A stretch of 64,000 nt of DNA from UBA668 sp039796575 (lineage in GTDB: Bacteria; Actinomycetota; Acidimicrobiia; Acidimicrobiales; Ilumatobacteraceae): assembly GCA_039796575.1 (NCBI GenBank), contig JBDKJP010000110.1, positions 1 through 64,000 on the forward strand, read 5' to 3'. The notes beneath the pieces are model-generated. The model was not told the DNA's origin. It saw nothing but the letters and a program-made list of their open reading frames with translations, and made no database searches. Position 1 is the first letter of the stretch. Each line of letters begins with the position of its first letter. The translations under genes and the position numbers were made by a program. Positions 60,780 to 64,000 of this stretch are shown piece by piece.

Positions 60780-61460
60780 TCAGAGGGTGGCGACGAGCTC
60801 CTCCACCGGCACCACGTACCCGGTGTAGAACGCACCGAACTCCCCGTACACGGCCGACGCCTGGTCGAAGCGCATCGTGTACACCACTTCCTTCAGCACG
60901 TCGGGGGTGACGGCGAACAGGGTGACGCCCCACTCGTAGTCGTCGACGCCGGCCGAACCGGTGATGTACTGCACGATGCGACCGGCGTACTTGCGGCCAC
61001 TGGTGCCGTGCTCGTGCATCAGCGCCTTGCGGTCCTCGAACGGGAGCGTGAACCAGTTCGTGTCGCCCTCGCGCTTCTTCGACATCGGGTAGAAGCACCA
61101 CGCCGGCATGTGCACCGCACGCGGCGGGATGTCGGGGTAGAGACGGGCCTTGAGGTGCTCCTCGGGCATGCCGGCCGCGTACTCCGACACCTCGGTCATG
61201 CTCACGTAGCTGTCGACCACCTCGAGCCCGGCGTGCTGGATGCCGGACTGGAACACGCGCAGCTGGCGCCAGTCGTCGTGCATCGCCATGAACGCGGCGT
61301 CGCACTTGTGGCCGAGCGTCGCGACCGACACGACCTGCACCCCCGCGGCCTCTGCGGCCTTCACCGCGGCGACCACGGCCTCGCCGTCGAGCAGCGGGGT
61401 GGGCTTGCAGAACAGGTGGAGGACGGCACGGCCGACGGCAGGACTGATCGGTTCGCTCAT
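60780..61460 (-). CDS. hemQ: Coproheme decarboxylase HemQ (chlorite-dismutase family)
   Basis: 226 residues of the actinobacterial HemQ type. WCFYPMSKKR (121-130) contains the Tyr used for radical chemistry, and LMHEHGTSGRKYAGRIVQYITGS includes the proximal haem His151. HemQ converts coproheme III to haem b in the last step of the coproporphyrin-dependent route; the Arg required for chlorite dismutase activity is not evident. The ATG is seven bases after a minus-strand TAGCCT box that lies inside the 3' end of fdhD, so it has its own promoter. Convergent with the binding-protein gene. Confidence 0.93.
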   Translation of the reverse strand: MSEPISPAVGRAVLHLFCKPTPLLDGEAVVAAVKAAEAAGVQVVSVATLGHKCDAAFMAMHDDWRQLRVFQSGIQHAGLEVVDSYVSMTEVSEYAAGMPEEHLKARLYPDIPPRAVHMPAWCFYPMSKKREGDTNWFTLPFEDRKALMHEHGTSGRKYAGRIVQYITGSAGVDDYEWGVTLFAVTPDVLKEVVYTMRFDQASAVYGEFGAFYTGYVVPVEELVATL

Positions 61461-61465
61461 GCCGT

Positions 61466-62269
61466 TCAGGCTAGGCGTTCGGGCGAATAGACGTTCACCC
61501 GATCGGCACGGACGAAGCCGGCCAGCACCAGCCCCGCCCGACGTGCCGTGTGCACCGCCAGCGCCGTCGGGGCGCTGACCGCGACGAGGGTGGAGAACCC
61601 CGCCGCCCATGCCTTCTGCACCAGTTCGAAGCTGGCCCGACCACTGACGAACAGCCCGAGACCGGTGGCCGGCAGCGCGCCGTCGAGCAGCAGGCGCCCC
61701 ACCACCTTGTCGACCGCGTTGTGGCGGCCGACGTCCTCGCGGGTGAGCAGCACCTCGCCGTCGGGCGTGAACGCTGCCGCCGCGTGCACGGCACCGGTGG
61801 CGTTGAACAGGCCCTGCGAACCGAGCACCGCATCGGGCACCGCCTGCAGCACCTCGATGGGGATGAGCGGGTTCGACGGCAGCGGTTCGAGCCGGTCGCA
61901 CAGTTCGTCGATGGCGTCGTTGCCGCACAGGCCGCAACTGGACGTGGTGTTGCCGAGCCGCGGCCGCGGGGCCGGGGCGCGTCCCCCGGTCTCGACCGTG
62001 ACCACGTTGAACTCGCTGCCGACGGCCGAGCCGTTCGCGCAGTACCGCACTCCCAGCACCAGCGCGTCGGCGAGGAGGCCCTCGGTGAAGCAGAACCCCA
62101 CGGCCAGCTCGTAGTCGTGGCCGGGGGTGCGCATGGTGGTGCTCACCGTGGTGCCGTCGAGCTGCACGGTCATCGGCTCCTCGACGATGAGCTCGTCGGG
62201 CCGCCGGGCGCGCTCGCCCGCCTTCACGGTGGTGACCAGCAACGTCTCGCTGCGGCTGCGGGGTGCCAT
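61466..62269 (-). CDS. fdhD: Formate dehydrogenase accessory sulfurtransferase FdhD
   Basis: 267 residues. The active-site pair Cys112-x-x-Cys115 lies in TTSSCGLCGND; REDVGRHNAVDKVVGRLL and VSGRASFELVQKAW are FdhD signatures. FdhD moves sulfur from IscS/NifS to the molybdenum or tungsten bis-MGD cofactor of formate dehydrogenase, which must therefore be encoded elsewhere. TACCGT (minus strand, 62277-62282) precedes the ATG by seven bases. Five bases separate its stop from hemQ. Confidence 0.93.
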   Translation of the reverse strand: MAPRSRSETLLVTTVKAGERARRPDELIVEEPMTVQLDGTTVSTTMRTPGHDYELAVGFCFTEGLLADALVLGVRYCANGSAVGSEFNVVTVETGGRAPAPRPRLGNTTSSCGLCGNDAIDELCDRLEPLPSNPLIPIEVLQAVPDAVLGSQGLFNATGAVHAAAAFTPDGEVLLTREDVGRHNAVDKVVGRLLLDGALPATGLGLFVSGRASFELVQKAWAAGFSTLVAVSAPTALAVHTARRAGLVLAGFVRADRVNVYSPERLA

Positions 62270-62336
62270 CCCGGAGACGGTAGCGGCAGAAGCGACATTG
62301 CGCGATTGAGAACGACCTGCTCGTTACTGTGTCGGA

Positions 62337-63041
62337 ATGGACACTCAGAAATCCCGCATCCTGATCGCCGAGCTCCTCGGCACGTTCGTGCTCATGCTCG
62401 GCGGTCCCGGCGCCGCCATCTTCGCCTTTGCGTTTGCCGACAACGCCGGCCTCGGCCTGCTGGGCGTGTCGCTCGGCTTCGGCCTGTCGCTCGCCATCAT
62501 GGCGTACGTCATCGGGCCCATCAGCGGCTGCCACATCAACCCGGCCGTCACGCTCGGCATGCTGATCTCGAAGAAGATCGACACCGCCCACGCGGCCATG
62601 GCCGTCGTCGGCCAGCTCATCGGTGCGGTGCTCGGCGGCGGCGTCATCGCCATCATCGTCTCGAGCGCCGGCGGGGAACGCGGTGGCTTCGCCTCGAACG
62701 GCTACGAGAAGGAGTTCGGGTTCATGGGCCTGGGCGCCGCGGCCATCATCGAGATCGTGCTCACCGCGCTGCTCGTCATCGTGGTGCTCGCCACCACCAC
62801 GAAGGGCTTCGCACCCGGCTTCGGTGGCCTCATCGCCGGCTTCACGCTCGCCGTCATCCACTTCATCTCGATCCCCATCGACAACACCTCCGTGAACCCC
62901 GCCCGTTCCATCGGCGCGGCCATCTTCGCCGACGGCTCGGTCGACGCGATCAAGCAGCTGTGGGCGTTCATCGTGTTCCCGCTCATCGGTGCCGTCGTCG
63001 GCGCGGCGGTGCACAAGGTGCTGTTCAGCAACGACGACTGA
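62337..63041 (+). CDS. Aquaporin (MIP family), first copy
   Basis: 234 residues, six helices and two half-helices with NPA motifs in CHINPAVTLG and TSVNPARSIG. The Arg after the second NPA is kept, and the filter region (small residue and Ile/His pattern as in HIN) suggests an AqpZ-like water channel rather than a glycerol facilitator. TACTGT (62325-62330) is six bases before the ATG. It is followed 42 bases later by a clear paralog with its own promoter. Confidence 0.92.
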   Translation: MDTQKSRILIAELLGTFVLMLGGPGAAIFAFAFADNAGLGLLGVSLGFGLSLAIMAYVIGPISGCHINPAVTLGMLISKKIDTAHAAMAVVGQLIGAVLGGGVIAIIVSSAGGERGGFASNGYEKEFGFMGLGAAAIIEIVLTALLVIVVLATTTKGFAPGFGGLIAGFTLAVIHFISIPIDNTSVNPARSIGAAIFADGSVDAIKQLWAFIVFPLIGAVVGAAVHKVLFSNDD

Positions 63042-63083
63042 GCACTGACACGTGCTCCGTGCGGCCACGACTACCGTTGCCGC

Positions 63084-63884
63084 ATGGAGCAGAACAATGG
63101 ACGAATCCTCGCGGCCGAACTCGTGGGCACCGCGGTGCTCATGCTCGGCGGCCCCGGTGTGGCCATCCTCGCGGTGCAGTACGTCGGCATCCTCGGGGTC
63201 GCGCTCGGCTTCGGCTTCTCGTTGTTGATCATGGCGTACGCCATCGGCCCGGTGAGCGGCTGCCACATCAACCCGGCCGTCACGCTCGGGTTGCTGCTGG
63301 CGCGCAAGGTGTCGCTGCCGCACGCCGTGTTCGCATGGATCGGGCAACTGCTCGGCGGCGTGCTCGGTGCGACGCTCGTGTACGGCATCGCCAGCGGGCA
63401 GGACGGCTTCCAGCGCGGCCAGTTCGCCGCCAACCTGTGGAGCGGCGACTACTTCGGCTTCGGGTCGATGGTGGTCGTCGAGGTCGTGCTCACCGCGCTG
63501 CTCGTGATGGTGGTGCTGTTCACCACCACACGGAAGTTCGCACCCGGCTTCGGTGGTGTGGTCGCCGGCATCACGCTCACCGTGATCCACCTCATCTCCA
63601 TCCCGGTCGACAACACGTCGGTCAACCCGGCACGTTCCATCGGCACCGCGCTGTTCGCCGACACCGACACGGGCGCGCTGTCGCAGCTGTGGGCGTTCAT
63701 CGTGTTCCCGCTCATCGGTGCGGTGGTCGGCGTGGTGCTGTTCCTGATGCTCGACGATCAGCGACTCGAGGACACGGCGCTCGCCGCGGTGCCCGGCGCC
63801 GCCGCCGTGCGCGACACGCTCGACAAGGCGTCCGACGCCGCGGTCGACGAGGTGGAGGAGACGGTCGACGACATCGCCGACTGA
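63084..63884 (+). CDS. Aquaporin (MIP family), second copy with acidic tail
   Basis: 266 residues, highly similar to the first copy (GCHINPAVTLG, NTSVNPARSIG) but with a 35-residue C-terminal extension rich in Asp, Glu and Ala that could regulate or anchor it. TACCGT (63072-63077) lies six bases before the ATG. The tandem pair is a local duplication; the extension shows that the two have diverged in use. Confidence 0.92.
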   Translation: MEQNNGRILAAELVGTAVLMLGGPGVAILAVQYVGILGVALGFGFSLLIMAYAIGPVSGCHINPAVTLGLLLARKVSLPHAVFAWIGQLLGGVLGATLVYGIASGQDGFQRGQFAANLWSGDYFGFGSMVVVEVVLTALLVMVVLFTTTRKFAPGFGGVVAGITLTVIHLISIPVDNTSVNPARSIGTALFADTDTGALSQLWAFIVFPLIGAVVGVVLFLMLDDQRLEDTALAAVPGAAAVRDTLDKASDAAVDEVEETVDDIAD

Positions 63885-63887
63885 ACG

Positions 63888-64000
63888 TCAGGCGGGCAGC
63901 AGCTCCAGCAGCTCCGCGCGGTGCTTCGGGCCGAGCGGCTCCTCCGGCGGCCGGTTCTCGCGGTCCTGCCACACGGCGAACACGCGGGCGCCGACGTCCT
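63888..64000 (-). CDS. 3' end of an unidentified gene, cut by the window edge
   Basis: An open frame enters from the right edge and stops at 63888-63890. The visible 36 residues end VWQDRENRPPEEPLG, then PKHRAELLELLPA. Codon use is like that of real genes here and it stops four bases from the aquaporin gene, so I accept it as the C-terminus of a larger protein. No family can be named. Confidence 0.5.
   Translation of the reverse strand, partial: DVGARVFAVWQDRENRPPEEPLGPKHRAELLELLPA

Overview
The window is high-GC DNA with dense, short-spaced genes. Traits typical of Actinobacteria are present: a UPF0182 protein next to a PDZ/Lon-like protease, a DivIVA-like protein, PAC2 and DUF2505 proteins, an actinobacterial-type HemQ and an F420-type LLM oxidoreductase. 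About 20 genes start 6-9 bases after a TANNNT box, which suggests leaderless mRNAs. I infer an acidimicrobial actinobacterium (Ilumatobacter-like). This is a judgement from protein character, not a database match.

Layout. 1-4.6 kb: initiator tRNA, a lipoprotein, a polytopic membrane protein, an AttH-like protein and an alpha/beta hydrolase. 4.8-9.5 kb: two tandem cytoplasmic hybrid histidine kinases; two more relatives lie at 14.7-17.0 kb and 43.4-45.7 kb. 9.7-13.8 kb: a divergent L-fucose/L-fuconate catabolic cluster around a perfect operator-like dyad. 13.8-18.8 kb: methyltransferase with a His-rich N-terminus, third kinase, MFS exporter, Nudix hydrolase. 18.9-25.1 kb: a cell-surface cluster of two related secreted proteins, a DUF916-like membrane-anchored protein and a second anchored protein. 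25.3-33.8 kb: coiled-coil protein, UPF0182, DivIVA-like protein, PDZ/Lon-like protease, small membrane protein, HEAT-repeat protein. 33.9-36.4 kb: secreted esterase, cation/proton antiporter, small monooxygenase-like protein.

36.4-40.0 kb is an arsenic locus. arsR and two further genes run left; arsI, a TauD-like dioxygenase and acr3 run right. Two 18-bp ArsR-like operators lie between them. 40.0-49.2 kb holds assorted metabolic and regulatory genes, including a TetR/LLM pair divergent around two 24-bp operators. 49.2-52.9 kb encodes a LysR regulator and the DabB-DabA inorganic-carbon pump. 53.2-54.9 kb is a less GC-rich patch with a nucleotidyltransferase/partner module and several perfect palindromes.

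54.9-64 kb contains the most notable gene. At 55,850-56,935 one continuous frame for a thioredoxin-like protein is broken only by a TGA exactly at the redox-active position (U-G-C), followed by a hairpin that fits the bacterial SECIS model. It is best read as a selenoprotein. The rest of this end carries DUF2505, PAC2, a Nudix hydrolase, a solute-binding lipoprotein, HemQ, FdhD and two tandem aquaporins. FdhD points to a formate dehydrogenase elsewhere in the genome, which often uses selenium, so a selenium economy is plausible.
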